DNA of 61,837 nucleotides from Flavobacterium macrobrachii (lineage in GTDB: Bacteria; Bacteroidota; Bacteroidia; Flavobacteriales; Flavobacteriaceae). Position 1 is the stretch's first letter. Each line of letters begins with the position of its first letter. Below, one piece after another: positions 43,089 through 51,991 of this stretch. The notes beneath the pieces are model-generated. The model was not told where the DNA came from. It worked only from the letters and a program-made list of their open reading frames with translations, and ran no database searches. The stretch covers positions 1-61,837 of the forward strand of contig NZ_JACTAC010000010.1 in assembly GCF_014486675.1 (NCBI RefSeq), given 5' to 3'. The translations under genes were made by a program, and so were the position numbers.

Positions 43089-44429
43089 TTATTGAATATT
43101 GTATTCGTCTAATTTTCTGTATAAAGTGGCAATTCCTATTTCTAGTAATCTTGCGGTTTCTGCTTTATTCCCTTTGGTATAATTTAGTACTTTTTGAATA
43201 TGTAGTTTTTCAACACTATTCATTGAAAATGCTGACATTGATTTGTTTTGGTTATCGGTTTGATGTTGGATTTCATATGGCAACACATCAAGTGTTAACA
43301 CATCATTGTTAGCTAAAATAACGGCTCTTTCAATCACATTTTTTAATTCTCTGACGTTTCCTGGCCAATGATAGGCTTCTAATTTGTGAAGAAAATTATC
43401 TTCAATTTGCAATGTTTTTTTATTGATTGAAGTAGAAAATTTATCTACAAAAAAATCTACTAAAGGTGCAATATCCTTAACTCTTTCGCGCAACGGCGGA
43501 ATATTGATTTCAAAAATATTCAATCGAAAATACAAATCGGAACGAAAACGATGTTCGTCGCTTTCTACTTTTAAATCACGATTTGTTGCCGCAATTAATC
43601 TGAAATTTGATTTTTTTGGAGTAGTATCACCAACAGGAATAAACTCATTTGTTTCTAGTACTCGAAGTAATTTGGCTTGCAATTCTAAAGGCATTTCACC
43701 AATTTCATCCAAAAACAAAGTTCCACCATTGGCTTCTTCAATAAATCCTTTCTTGTCTTTGATTGCTCCTGTAAAAGCACCTTGCTTGTGTCCGAATAAT
43801 TCGCTTTCTAAAATTTCTTTGCTGAAAGTGCTGCAATTTAAAGCTACAAACGATTTACTTGCGTTTGAACTATTTTCGTGAATGGCTTGAGCAAAAACTT
43901 CTTTTCCTGTTCCTGTTTCACCTGATAATAATACTGTTGAATTTGTTTTCGAGACTTTCTTTGCTAAATCTATGACTTGTTCAATTGCTTTTGATTTTCC
44001 AATTATGGTATCAAAAGAATATTTGTCGGAAATCCTTTTTTCGAGTTGTTTGACTTTCTTTTGCAATTGTACTTTTTCGAAAGCTTTGTAGAGTAATGGA
44101 ATGATTTTATCGTTATCATCGCCTTTTACAATATAATCGAAAGCACCATTTTTCATCGCTTGCACTCCATCAGAAATATTGCCGTAAGCTGTTAACAGAA
44201 TTACTTCAGTAAGTGGAAAACTAGCTTTGATTTTTTGAAGAAAATCTACACCATTTCCGTCCGGAAGTTTAGCATCACAAAGTAAAACATCAATATCATT
44301 TTGCTCCAACTTTTTGAAACCCGATTTTAAATCTGATGCTTCAATTACGTCAAATCCTTCAGATTTTACTATTCGAGCCAAAAGTCCACGAAGTTTTTCT
44401 TCGTCGTCTATGATTAGGATATTTTTCAA
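43089..44429 (-). CDS. Sigma-54-dependent response regulator (NtrC type)
   Basis: A 446-aa activator. Receiver domain with acidic pocket (IDDEE) and D52 in LLCDAKLPDG; AAA+ sigma-54 domain with Walker A GETGTGKE, the sigma-54 contact loop GAFTGA, Walker B GGTLFLDEIGEM; C-terminal Fis-type HTH (NKAETARLLEIGIATLYRKLDEY). It lies just upstream of the kdp genes and no KdpE-type (OmpR) regulator is present, so it is the likely partner of the split KdpD and kinase. Its gene has its own terminator. Confidence 0.92.
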   Translation of the reverse strand: MKNILIIDDEEKLRGLLARIVKSEGFDVIEASDLKSGFKKLEQNDIDVLLCDAKLPDGNGVDFLQKIKASFPLTEVILLTAYGNISDGVQAMKNGAFDYIVKGDDNDKIIPLLYKAFEKVQLQKKVKQLEKRISDKYSFDTIIGKSKAIEQVIDLAKKVSKTNSTVLLSGETGTGKEVFAQAIHENSSNASKSFVALNCSTFSKEILESELFGHKQGAFTGAIKDKKGFIEEANGGTLFLDEIGEMPLELQAKLLRVLETNEFIPVGDTTPKKSNFRLIAATNRDLKVESDEHRFRSDLYFRLNIFEINIPPLRERVKDIAPLVDFFVDKFSTSINKKTLQIEDNFLHKLEAYHWPGNVRELKNVIERAVILANNDVLTLDVLPYEIQHQTDNQNKSMSAFSMNSVEKLHIQKVLNYTKGNKAETARLLEIGIATLYRKLDEYNIQ

Positions 44430-44462
44430 ATGAAAATAATTAATTTTTGCAAAATTACATTT

Positions 44463-44894
44463 TTACTTCCTTCTGGTATCTATAAGATGTATTATCTTCC
44501 AATCATTTTGCTCTTTATAAAGCGTAAAAGCATTCACGCCTTTATGACTTAATTTCCCGTTAACATAAAATTCATAAGGAGTCCACGCATGTGCCATCGC
44601 ACCATCCACTTGAATGTTGTAGCTCAAAATCCGCTCTTCAATTTTCATATCCGATGGAATAGTTGCAATCGATATAAAAAATTCGTTGGGAGTTTCATTA
44701 ATTAACTCATTTCCTTTTTCACCTTCATTAATGGTTTGTAAGATTAAATTATTTACACAAACTTTTTTCATAAAAAGACTATCCTTTTTGTGAAAACCTT
44801 CAAAAAAAGTTTCAATTGTTTTTTGAACTTCTTTCTTTTGAGCGTTGGAAATGAAGCTGATAAACAATAATATAATAAATAAATATTTTTTCAT
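44463..44894 (-). CDS. Exported NTF2-like (SnoaL/DUF4440 type) protein
   Basis: A 143-aa periplasmic protein, signal peptide MKKYLFIILLFISFISNAQ, then a cone-shaped NTF2-like fold: KTIETFFEGFHKKDSLFMKKV, YNIQVDGAMAHAWTPYEFYVNGKLSH, and NDWKIIHLIDTRRK. Enzymatic residues are not clear. It starts 4 bp after the ABC permease gene and precedes the sigma-54 regulator by 33 bp, so it may be co-transcribed with either. Confidence 0.8.
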   Translation of the reverse strand: MKKYLFIILLFISFISNAQKKEVQKTIETFFEGFHKKDSLFMKKVCVNNLILQTINEGEKGNELINETPNEFFISIATIPSDMKIEERILSYNIQVDGAMAHAWTPYEFYVNGKLSHKGVNAFTLYKEQNDWKIIHLIDTRRK

Positions 44895-44898
44895 AATT

Positions 44899-46203
44899 TT
44901 AGTATTTAATCCATTTATACAATTCTTTCCAAGTTGGTTTTTTACCGTACATTAAAATACCAACACGATAAATTTTTGCTGCAAACCAAACCACTAAAAA
45001 GAAGGTTGCAAATAATATAATCAGTGAAACTGCGATTTGCCATAGCGGAACGCCAAACGGAATTCGCATCATCATTACAATTGGCGAAGTTAATGGTATC
45101 ATGGAAAAAACTGTTGCCACTGTTCCGTGTGGATCATTAATTACAGTAAAAAACCCAATGTAAACTCCTAAAATTAAAGGCATTATAATTGGAAGAAGGA
45201 ATTGTTGCGAGTCGGTTTCGTTATCAACTGCTGCACCAATCGATGCATAAAATGAACTGTACAAGAAATATCCTCCAATGAAATAGAAAATGAATGAAAT
45301 TAGTATTGTAGCAATTGGTAAATTCCACAATTCCACAATGTACAATTGCATTGTTCCGCCCATTTCTTTCTCAGCCATTAGTATTGCTTGGTCTTCCATT
45401 CCTGAAGTTGCGCCCATTTGTACATTGAAAAATGTGGATAAGACAAACATTGCAATCAGTCCGAGAAATGCCCAAATTAGAAATTGTAAAATTCCGGCTA
45501 ACGATGTTCCAATTATTTTTCCCATCATCAATTGAAATGGTTTTACCGATGAAATAATAACCTCAATAATTCTTGAAACTTTTTCTTCGATAACGCTTCG
45601 CATGACCATATTTCCGTATATAACAATAAACATCATAATCAAATAACCAAATGCACCACCAATTCCAATCTTGATTTCGTTTAATCCTTTAAGTGCTTCT
45701 TCACCTGTTGCTTTGGTCAAATGAATGGATACATCAGATTTTGCCTTTTTGATTGCTAAAGTATCTAATCCTTCTTTTTGGAAATTTTCTTGTGTCAATT
45801 TATGATTGATAACCTCTTCGATATCACTAATAAACATTACACTTGGACTATCATTTGAGATGTATTGAATTGATTTTTGAAGCGAAACATTGGAGGAAAC
45901 ATTTGGAATAACTAAAAGTCCTTCATAAGCTTCAGAAACGATACTATCTTTTAAAACTTGAAGATTTATGGTAGAAAAATCGACGTATTTATATTCATCA
46001 TCGCTTTTAAATTCACTGAAAAATTTACCCGATTGATCATGAACCGCGATCGTCTTTAAATCGGCTTTCATTGTACTTAAATAGCCAACAAAAACAGCAA
46101 TTCCAACAAATAATAACGGACTTAAAAAAGTCATTACGATGAATGATTTGTTACGAACTTTGGCAACAAATTCTCTTTTGATGATTAGACTTAATTTACT
46201 CAT
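44899..46203 (-). CDS. ABC-2 type exporter permease (NatB-like)
   Basis: Membrane subunit of 434 aa: one helix (SFIVMTFLSPLLFVGIAVFVGYL), a large extracytoplasmic domain (~45-175), then a bundle of about five helices including VIYGNMVMRSVIEEKVSRIIEVIISSVKP, the ABC2_membrane_3 signature. It pairs with the ATPase gene just upstream. NatA/NatB systems export Na+ or small toxic compounds; the substrate here is unknown. The 102-bp gap to the ATPase gene holds two imperfect copies of TTAGACTTCTTGGATT. Confidence 0.85.
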   Translation of the reverse strand: MSKLSLIIKREFVAKVRNKSFIVMTFLSPLLFVGIAVFVGYLSTMKADLKTIAVHDQSGKFFSEFKSDDEYKYVDFSTINLQVLKDSIVSEAYEGLLVIPNVSSNVSLQKSIQYISNDSPSVMFISDIEEVINHKLTQENFQKEGLDTLAIKKAKSDVSIHLTKATGEEALKGLNEIKIGIGGAFGYLIMMFIVIYGNMVMRSVIEEKVSRIIEVIISSVKPFQLMMGKIIGTSLAGILQFLIWAFLGLIAMFVLSTFFNVQMGATSGMEDQAILMAEKEMGGTMQLYIVELWNLPIATILISFIFYFIGGYFLYSSFYASIGAAVDNETDSQQFLLPIIMPLILGVYIGFFTVINDPHGTVATVFSMIPLTSPIVMMMRIPFGVPLWQIAVSLIILFATFFLVVWFAAKIYRVGILMYGKKPTWKELYKWIKY

Positions 46204-46305
46204 TTTTTTAGACTTCTTAGATTTTTGGATTATTAGACTTCTTGGATTTTAATGATTGCTAAATTTTCTTTTTCTAAAATTCTAACAATCTAACTTTCTA
46301 GCTAT

Positions 46306-47226
46306 CTAATCAGTTACTGTTTTAATAAAAATATCGTTCACACTCGGAATTTTCTCCATAAAATGAGTTACTTGTCCGCGTTGAATTAACAGGTTTAAAA
46401 GTTCGTTTGGTGTTGATGTTCCTATGTTGATTTGCAGTTTTAACTCATCATGCAGTGATTTGAAATCGGTTTGTGAAAGCGTGAATTTTTGAGACAAATC
46501 ATACATCAATCCTTCAATATTATCGGTCAAAATTCCAACTTCATAGTTATTGGTTCTGAATTGTTTTTTTACATCCGAAAGTTTTCCTTCAATCAATTTA
46601 TTCGATTTATGGATTAAAGCAATGTGATCACACATTTCTTCTACGCTTTCCATTCGATGGGTTGAAAAAATAACCGAAGTTCCTTTTCTATTCAACTCGA
46701 TGATTTCGTCTTTTATCAAATTAGCATTCACAGGATCAAAGCCTGAAAATGGTTCGTCGAGTATCAATAATTTAGGTTTGTGCAAAACAGTTACAACAAA
46801 TTGTACTTTTTGTGCCATTCCTTTTGACAATTCTTGCATTTTTTTGTTCCACCAACCTTGAATTTCCAATCGGTCGAACCAATATTCTAATTCGCGTTTG
46901 GCTTCGGCTTTTGAAAGTCCTTTTAATTGTGCTAAATACAAACACTGTTCGCCAACTTTCATCGTTTTATACAAGCCGCGTTCTTCGGGCATATAACCAA
47001 TAGTACTGACATGAGACGGATTTAATTTTTCTCCATCGAGAATAATTTCGCCACTATCTGGCATTGTTATTTGGTTAATTATTCTAATTAAGGATGTTTT
47101 TCCAGCACCATTTGGGCCGAGAAGTCCATAAATACTTCCTTTTGGAACAGTTAAAGAAACCTCGTTAAGCGCAGTATAATCAGCATATTGCTTCACTACG
47201 CTTTTAACTTCAAGTATATTGCTCAT
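46306..47226 (-). CDS. ABC transporter ATP-binding protein (NatA-like)
   Basis: ATPase subunit of 306 aa. Walker A GPNGAGKTS, signature LSKGMAQKVQ, Walker B KLLILDEPFSGFDP, H-loop STHRMESVEEM. The ~70-residue C-terminal extension with no catalytic motif is typical for this group. It forms an exporter with the permease encoded next. Confidence 0.92.
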   Translation of the reverse strand: MSNILEVKSVVKQYADYTALNEVSLTVPKGSIYGLLGPNGAGKTSLIRIINQITMPDSGEIILDGEKLNPSHVSTIGYMPEERGLYKTMKVGEQCLYLAQLKGLSKAEAKRELEYWFDRLEIQGWWNKKMQELSKGMAQKVQFVVTVLHKPKLLILDEPFSGFDPVNANLIKDEIIELNRKGTSVIFSTHRMESVEEMCDHIALIHKSNKLIEGKLSDVKKQFRTNNYEVGILTDNIEGLMYDLSQKFTLSQTDFKSLHDELKLQINIGTSTPNELLNLLIQRGQVTHFMEKIPSVNDIFIKTVTD

Positions 47227-47389
47227 ATTTTTTTAAGTTTCAAAAATCAATTTGAACTTCAAAATTCAAATTTAAAAATCAATTACAATTACAAATTCAA
47301 ATTGACTTTTGAAGTTGCTTTTTGCTATTGACTTTTGATATTGCTTTTTGATATTGTTTTCGGTAAAAGTAATTGAAAAAATGCATTTC

Positions 47390-47427
47390 AAAAAAAACCC
47401 ACCCAATAAAATGAATTACAGGATGGG
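47390..47427 (-). terminator. dnaJ terminator
   Basis: On the minus strand CCCATCC pairs with GGGTGGG (one G-T wobble, 16-nt loop), followed by seven T. A second 9-bp hairpin, AATTACTTG/CAAGTAATT (47448-47469), lies between it and the dnaJ stop. The remaining spacer to the ABC gene is low-complexity AT-rich DNA. Confidence 0.7.
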
Positions 47428-47495
47428 AAAAATTGCTATGAAAAAGAAATTACTTGTTTCCAAGTAATTATTCAAATGTAAAATTATTTTTTTAA

Positions 47496-48620
47496 TTATG
47501 AAAACATATCTTTCACTTTTTCAAAAAAAGATTTATCTGTTTTTTCAGGATGAGGAATAAAATTTTCATCAGTCATTGATTTTTCAAAGAATTGACGTTG
47601 CTCTTTACTCAAAGTCTTTGGTGTCCAAACATTTACATGAACCAATAAATCTCCATTGCCATAGCTATTTAAACTTGGAATTCCCTTTCCTTTTAGACGT
47701 AAAATCTTTCCAGACTGAATTCCTTCTTCTAGCTTTATTCTAACTTTTCCATTTATTGCTTCAATATCTTTTGAAACACCTAATGCCGCTTCTGCAAAAC
47801 TTATGTATAAATCATAATGCAGATTTTCACCTTCACGTTTTAAAAATTCATGTTCTTGTTCTTCGATTGCTACTATTAAATCACCTGCAACTCCGTTTCC
47901 TGGTGCATCATTTCCTTTACCCGAAACTTTTAATTGCATTCCGTCAACAACACCTGCTGGAATTTTGATAGAAACCGTTTCGTCTTCCAAAATCATTCCA
48001 TAAGCATCGGCATTATGAGGCTTGCTCTCGATAGTTTGCCCAGAACCGCCACAAACATGACACGTGGTTGCCGTTTGCATTCTACCCAAAATCGTATTGG
48101 TTACTTTCAATACTTGACCTTGTCCGTTACAGGTTGAACAAGTTTTGTATTTTACGCCTAGCGCTTGAATTTTTCTTTTAACTTTTACTTTTTTCTCAAC
48201 ACCATTTGCTATTTCTTCCAAAGTCAATTTAACTTTGATGCGAAGATTGCTTCCTTTTACACGGCGTTGTCCGCCAGAATTTCCACCGAAACCTCCAAAA
48301 CCGCTTCCGCCAAATGCGCCACCAAAAATATCGCCAAACTGACTGAAGATATCATCCATGTTCATGTGTCCATGACCGCCAAAACCTCCAGTACCATCAA
48401 ATGCTTGATGACCATATTGGTCGTATTTTGCTTTTTTATTTGGATCGCTTAATACTTCATAAGCTTCGGCAGCGAGTTTAAAGTTTTCTTCTGCCAGAGG
48501 ATTTCCCGGGTTTTTATCGGGGTGAAATTCAATCGCTTTTTTTCGATATGCTTTTTTTATTTCTTCGGCTGTTGCGCTTTTTGAAACACCTAATATTTCG
48601 TAAAAATCTTTTTTGCTCAT
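47496..48620 (-). CDS. dnaJ: Chaperone DnaJ with a reduced zinc finger
   Basis: Hsp40 co-chaperone of DnaK, 374 aa. J domain with HPD at 33-35, Gly/Phe-rich region (~75-117), then a cysteine region and the C-terminal substrate-binding domains. Only two CxxCxGxG motifs are present, CSTCNGQG (C161, C164) and CHVCGGSG (C187, C190), against four in E. coli DnaJ, so only one zinc site can form. As far as I recall this is normal for flavobacteria. It follows grpE by 64 bp on the same strand. Confidence 0.93.
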   Translation of the reverse strand: MSKKDFYEILGVSKSATAEEIKKAYRKKAIEFHPDKNPGNPLAEENFKLAAEAYEVLSDPNKKAKYDQYGHQAFDGTGGFGGHGHMNMDDIFSQFGDIFGGAFGGSGFGGFGGNSGGQRRVKGSNLRIKVKLTLEEIANGVEKKVKVKRKIQALGVKYKTCSTCNGQGQVLKVTNTILGRMQTATTCHVCGGSGQTIESKPHNADAYGMILEDETVSIKIPAGVVDGMQLKVSGKGNDAPGNGVAGDLIVAIEEQEHEFLKREGENLHYDLYISFAEAALGVSKDIEAINGKVRIKLEEGIQSGKILRLKGKGIPSLNSYGNGDLLVHVNVWTPKTLSKEQRQFFEKSMTDENFIPHPEKTDKSFFEKVKDMFS

Positions 48621-48684
48621 ATTTTTAATTTTATTAAACGTGATAAATCACGTTTCTATTCGAAAAGATGTAATTGGAAATAGA

Positions 48685-49254
48685 TTAATTTCCAATTACA
48701 ACTTTAGGAAAACGAATAATTTTATCGCCTAGTTTATATCCTTTTTCAACTACATCAACAATTTTTCCTTTCAAGTCTTCACTTGGCGCAGGAATTTGGG
48801 TAATTGCTTCTGCAAAATCAGCATCAAAACTGTCTCCTGCTTTAATCTCAACTTGCTCTAATCCTTTGGCAACTAATGTTGATTTTAATTTTTCATGAAT
48901 TAACGCTACACCTTTTGCCAAGGTTTCATCGCCACTTTTAGAGATTTGTGTCATTGCTCTGTCAAAATCATCTAAAACTGGCAACATGGCTTGTAAAACT
49001 TCCTGATTGGCAGTTTTGAATAAGTCAATACGTTCTTTTGTTGTTCTTTTTTTGAAGTTTTCAAATTCAGCAAAAAGTCTAATAAATTTATCTTTTTCAT
49101 TTGCTAATTCTTTTTGCAATTGCTCTTCAACACTTAGTTCTTCGGCAGTTTCAACTTCATTTAGAACATTTTCAATTTCATTTTCAATTGGATCTTTATC
49201 GGTATTTTCAGTATTCATTGAAGTTTTATTTTTAAATATATCTTTAATTTTCAT
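48685..49254 (-). CDS. grpE: Nucleotide exchange factor GrpE
   Basis: Releases ADP from DnaK. The 189-aa protein has an acidic N-terminal tail, a long coiled-coil (residues ~40-90), and the C-terminal beta domain with FDADFAEAITQIPAPSEDLKGKI and DKIIRFPKVVIG. The start ATG at 49254 (MKIKDIFKNK) is preferred; the open frame extends to 49302 inside the promoter, and MNTENT at 49218 is an alternative. In an operon with dnaJ; dnaK is not in the window. Confidence 0.93.
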   Translation of the reverse strand: MKIKDIFKNKTSMNTENTDKDPIENEIENVLNEVETAEELSVEEQLQKELANEKDKFIRLFAEFENFKKRTTKERIDLFKTANQEVLQAMLPVLDDFDRAMTQISKSGDETLAKGVALIHEKLKSTLVAKGLEQVEIKAGDSFDADFAEAITQIPAPSEDLKGKIVDVVEKGYKLGDKIIRFPKVVIGN

Positions 49255-49270
49255 ATTGTTGTTTTGTATG

Positions 49271-49303
49271 CAAAAGTACTGCCATTTCTCTTTTTTTGCC
49301 AAA
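49271..49303 (-). promoter_or_regulatory. grpE-dnaJ promoter
   Basis: Minus-strand TTTG (49300-49303), 21-bp spacer, TACTTTTG (49271-49278). Start codon 17 bp downstream at 49254. Confidence 0.65.
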
Positions 49304-49442
49304 TTGTCATATTTTTTTATTGAAATTAAAAATCAAATTTTAATAAAATTTTAAGACTAAATCGATTTCGCAATGATTACATTTGTTATTATTGAATTTG
49401 ATTTCAACATTCTAAATAATTATTAATTCAAAATTAGATAAT

Positions 49443-49470
49443 AAAAAAGTGCTTGATTAAGCACTTTTTT
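49443..49470 (-). terminator. Terminator after the TIGR01777 gene
   Basis: Perfect stem AAAAAAGTGCTT/AAGCACTTTTTT, 4-nt loop. It touches the stop codon (TAA, 49470-49472) of the epimerase gene. Confidence 0.88.
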
Positions 49471-50375
49471 TATTTTAGTATGTTTTGTAAAGCAACTTGA
49501 AAATCAGGATATCTGAATTTGTAACCCAAATTTTGTATTTTTTGTGAAGATAAATTTTTACTACTAAAAAGTAAAATTGACATTTCGCCTAAAACTAATT
49601 TCATAAAACACTCTGGTATATTAGGAAGAAATAGTGGTTTACCGAGTTTTTTTGCTACCAAATAAGTTAGATTCTTATTGGTAATAGAATTTGGTGCTAC
49701 CGCATTATATGTTCCTTCGAAGTTGTTTTCTAAAATGAAACAGTATATTTGTGTGAGATCATCAATGTGTATCCATGATTGAATTTGTCTTCCGTTACCC
49801 ATAATAGAACCTAAACCAAATTTAATGGGTTTAATCATTTCTTGAAATGCACCACCATGATTGGCATATACAACTCCGGTTCTAATTTTTGAAACTTTTA
49901 TTGACAATTCTTTAAATTTATCAACGCTTTGCTCCCATTGCTTAACCACAGTAGAAAGAAAATCATTTGCTTCTTCAGATGACTCTTCATTATAAACTCT
50001 ATCATAACTTTCAGGATAAATTGCCGTTCCAGATGCTGAGATAATATGCTTTATCGGAAACTTATTTTCTTTTATGGCGTTAAAAAGAAGGTTAGTTGTT
50101 AAAACTCTACTTTCAATAAGTTCTTTTTTATAAGCTTTTGTCCACCTTTTTGCTATTGTTGCTCCAGACAAATGAATTATAACATCAACTCCGTCAAAAC
50201 ATTTTGTATCAATCTCCATAGTTTTAATATCCCAATAAAAACCTTTATAATTGGGTTCTTCAACTAATTTATTTTTTGAAGTAGTTAAATAGTGAATGGT
50301 ATGCTCTTTTTCCAAGAGCAATTTTGTCAATCTTGAGCCAATAAAACCTGTTGCTCCGGTTATTAAAATTTTCAT
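49470..50375 (-). CDS. TIGR01777 family NAD(P)-dependent epimerase
   Basis: A 301-aa extended short-chain dehydrogenase of the YfcH/SulA-like TIGR01777 family. N-terminal nucleotide-binding GATGFIGSRLTKLLLEK, IHLSGATIAKRWTKAYKKELIESRV (family signature), and the C-terminal DUF1731 region (LYSKFRYPDF-like end: LGYKFRYPDFQVALQNIL). Function not established. Start at 50375 (MKILITG); a slightly longer start at 50390 is possible. Confidence 0.85.
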   Translation of the reverse strand: MKILITGATGFIGSRLTKLLLEKEHTIHYLTTSKNKLVEEPNYKGFYWDIKTMEIDTKCFDGVDVIIHLSGATIAKRWTKAYKKELIESRVLTTNLLFNAIKENKFPIKHIISASGTAIYPESYDRVYNEESSEEANDFLSTVVKQWEQSVDKFKELSIKVSKIRTGVVYANHGGAFQEMIKPIKFGLGSIMGNGRQIQSWIHIDDLTQIYCFILENNFEGTYNAVAPNSITNKNLTYLVAKKLGKPLFLPNIPECFMKLVLGEMSILLFSSKNLSSQKIQNLGYKFRYPDFQVALQNILK

Positions 50376-50440
50376 TTTCTTGATTTTCATCAAATTTATT
50401 CACAATTATTAAATGATGAAAAATGATATTAAAAGTTTAA

Positions 50441-50902
50441 CTATTGTTTATCTTTGACTTTTATAGTCCATTCAAATTCCATTTCGGAAACTTGTTCTCC
50501 TTTTGTATTCACGCCAATGGATTTCATCCAAATGGTTTGACCTTCGCCTGTAGCAATTGCTTTTTGGATGGCATCGTCAATTAAATGACCATCATTACAA
50601 GTAAAAGTGATTAATCCAGTAGCTTTTTTGGAGAAATTACTTTTGTTATTAGCAACCAACATGGAAATATTCTTTCCGCTTTGTTTGATTTTCATCATCA
50701 TTAAAGCGCCAGTTGTAAGTTCGGCTGCCATTGCTTGAACCGCAAAATACATTGACTTGAATGGATTTTGATTAAACCATTTATGTCGAACCGTTGCTTC
50801 GCATTTGGTAGCTGAAATTGACTTTACTCGGACTCCAGACCAAAAAGCTGAGGGTAATTTAAAAAATAAAAAACTATTTAATTTACTAGGTGAAATTTCC
50901 AT
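50441..50902 (-). CDS. DUF4442 domain-containing protein (hotdog fold)
   Basis: Soluble 153-aa protein resembling the PaaI-like/DUF4442 hotdog thioesterases: LPSAFWSGVRVKSISATKCEATV, then NPFKSMYFAVQAMAAELTTGALMM and a C-terminal VSEMEFEWTIKVK. No catalytic Asp is obvious, so activity is uncertain. The frame runs to 50938, but MEISPSKLN at 50902 is the natural start. 65 bp upstream of the epimerase gene on the same strand. Confidence 0.8.
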   Translation of the reverse strand: MEISPSKLNSFLFFKLPSAFWSGVRVKSISATKCEATVRHKWFNQNPFKSMYFAVQAMAAELTTGALMMMKIKQSGKNISMLVANNKSNFSKKATGLITFTCNDGHLIDDAIQKAIATGEGQTIWMKSIGVNTKGEQVSEMEFEWTIKVKDKQ

Positions 50903-50995
50903 GAAGTATTGATTTTGTTGTAAATATACTAAAATCATAAGATAAAATTGAATTTTATTAAGTGTTAATTTTTTGTTAAATTAAAGTACTTTGTA

Positions 50996-51027
50996 TTGCA
51001 TAATACCTTTTTTTGATTGTATCTTTG
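50996..51027 (+). promoter_or_regulatory. Promoter of the DUF4870-PadR-PspC operon
   Basis: TTG (50996-50998), 21-bp spacer, TATCTTTG (51020-51027). The first start codon is at 51100, leaving a 5' leader of about 65 nt. Confidence 0.6.
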
Positions 51028-51099
51028 TATAAGAAATTAATAGCCATTCTATAGTATTGTTAAAATCGAGTTTTAATCATCATCAAAAAAAATAAAATC

Positions 51100-51567
51100 A
51101 TGACAACAACTGCATCTACAACAAATGAAACGAACACCGCAGCGTTACTCCATTTAAGTTCGTTAACTCAATATTTTATTCCGTTTGGAAATTACATTTT
51201 CCCAATACTAATTTGGAGTGCCAAAAAGAAAGAATCTGCTTTTATTGATGCTAGCGGAAAAAGTGTTTTAAACTTTCAATTGAGTATGTTCTTATACACT
51301 TTAATTACTTTGTTGATTGCTATTCCAATTTTTATCTATTGCATTTTTAAAAATGTAACTATTAATGAATTTTCAGATAGTGAGGATTTAATTATTGATA
51401 ATTTTCACTCTGGTAACATTACTGGAATAGTTATTCTAGCCTTTGTAGCCATACTTCTATTCTGCTTTTTGAAAGTAATCGAGTTTATACTAATCATATA
51501 CGCATCGGTAAAAGCATCAAATGGAGAAGTTTATAAATATCCGCTGAGCATTAGCTTTTTAAAATAA
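51100..51567 (+). CDS. DUF4870 (Tic20-like) membrane protein
   Basis: A 155-aa membrane protein with three or four helices. TAALLHLSSLTQYFIPFGNYIFPILIW and the following AKKKESAFIDASGKSVLNFQLSMF are the DUF4870 pattern. It is 88 bp upstream of the PadR gene, first of the operon. The spacer to padR has repeated AATCATCAATCAA units. Function unknown; family members often stand next to PspC/PadR genes. Confidence 0.8.
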   Translation: MTTTASTTNETNTAALLHLSSLTQYFIPFGNYIFPILIWSAKKKESAFIDASGKSVLNFQLSMFLYTLITLLIAIPIFIYCIFKNVTINEFSDSEDLIIDNFHSGNITGIVILAFVAILLFCFLKVIEFILIIYASVKASNGEVYKYPLSISFLK

Positions 51568-51655
51568 TCATCAACAAATCATCAATCAAATCATCAATCA
51601 AAAATGAACAGTTTAATCAATCTGACTAATCATCAGAAAAAAACAAAATCGTATT

Positions 51656-51985
51656 ATGAACATTGAAAACACAAAAGCCCAGATGCGAAAAGGAGTTTTA
51701 GAGTTCTGTATCTTATCCGTATTAAAAGAAAAAGATGCTTATACTTCCGAAATTCTTGACACCTTGAAAAACGCAAAATTGCTTGTAGTAGAAGGAACGG
51801 TTTATCCGCTATTGACAAGACTAAAAAATGACGGTTTGCTCAACTATCGTTGGGAAGAATCAACTTCTGGTCCGCCAAGAAAATACTATGGTTTGACCGA
51901 ATTAGGAAAAACATTTTTAAACGAATTAAATGGCACTTGGACTGAATTGTCTGATGCAGTAAATATCATCACAACCAAAAATTAA
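51656..51985 (+). CDS. PadR-family transcriptional regulator
   Basis: A 109-aa winged-helix regulator: RKGVLEFCILSVLKEKDAYTSEIL, the wing-region VVEGTVYPLLTRLKNDGLL, and SGPPRKYYGLTELGKTFL. It lacks the long C-terminal dimerisation domain of larger PadR proteins (subfamily s2-like). It lies 6 bp before the PspC gene and so probably regulates its own operon. Confidence 0.9.
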   Translation: MNIENTKAQMRKGVLEFCILSVLKEKDAYTSEILDTLKNAKLLVVEGTVYPLLTRLKNDGLLNYRWEESTSGPPRKYYGLTELGKTFLNELNGTWTELSDAVNIITTKN

Positions 51986-51991
51986 CAAATC

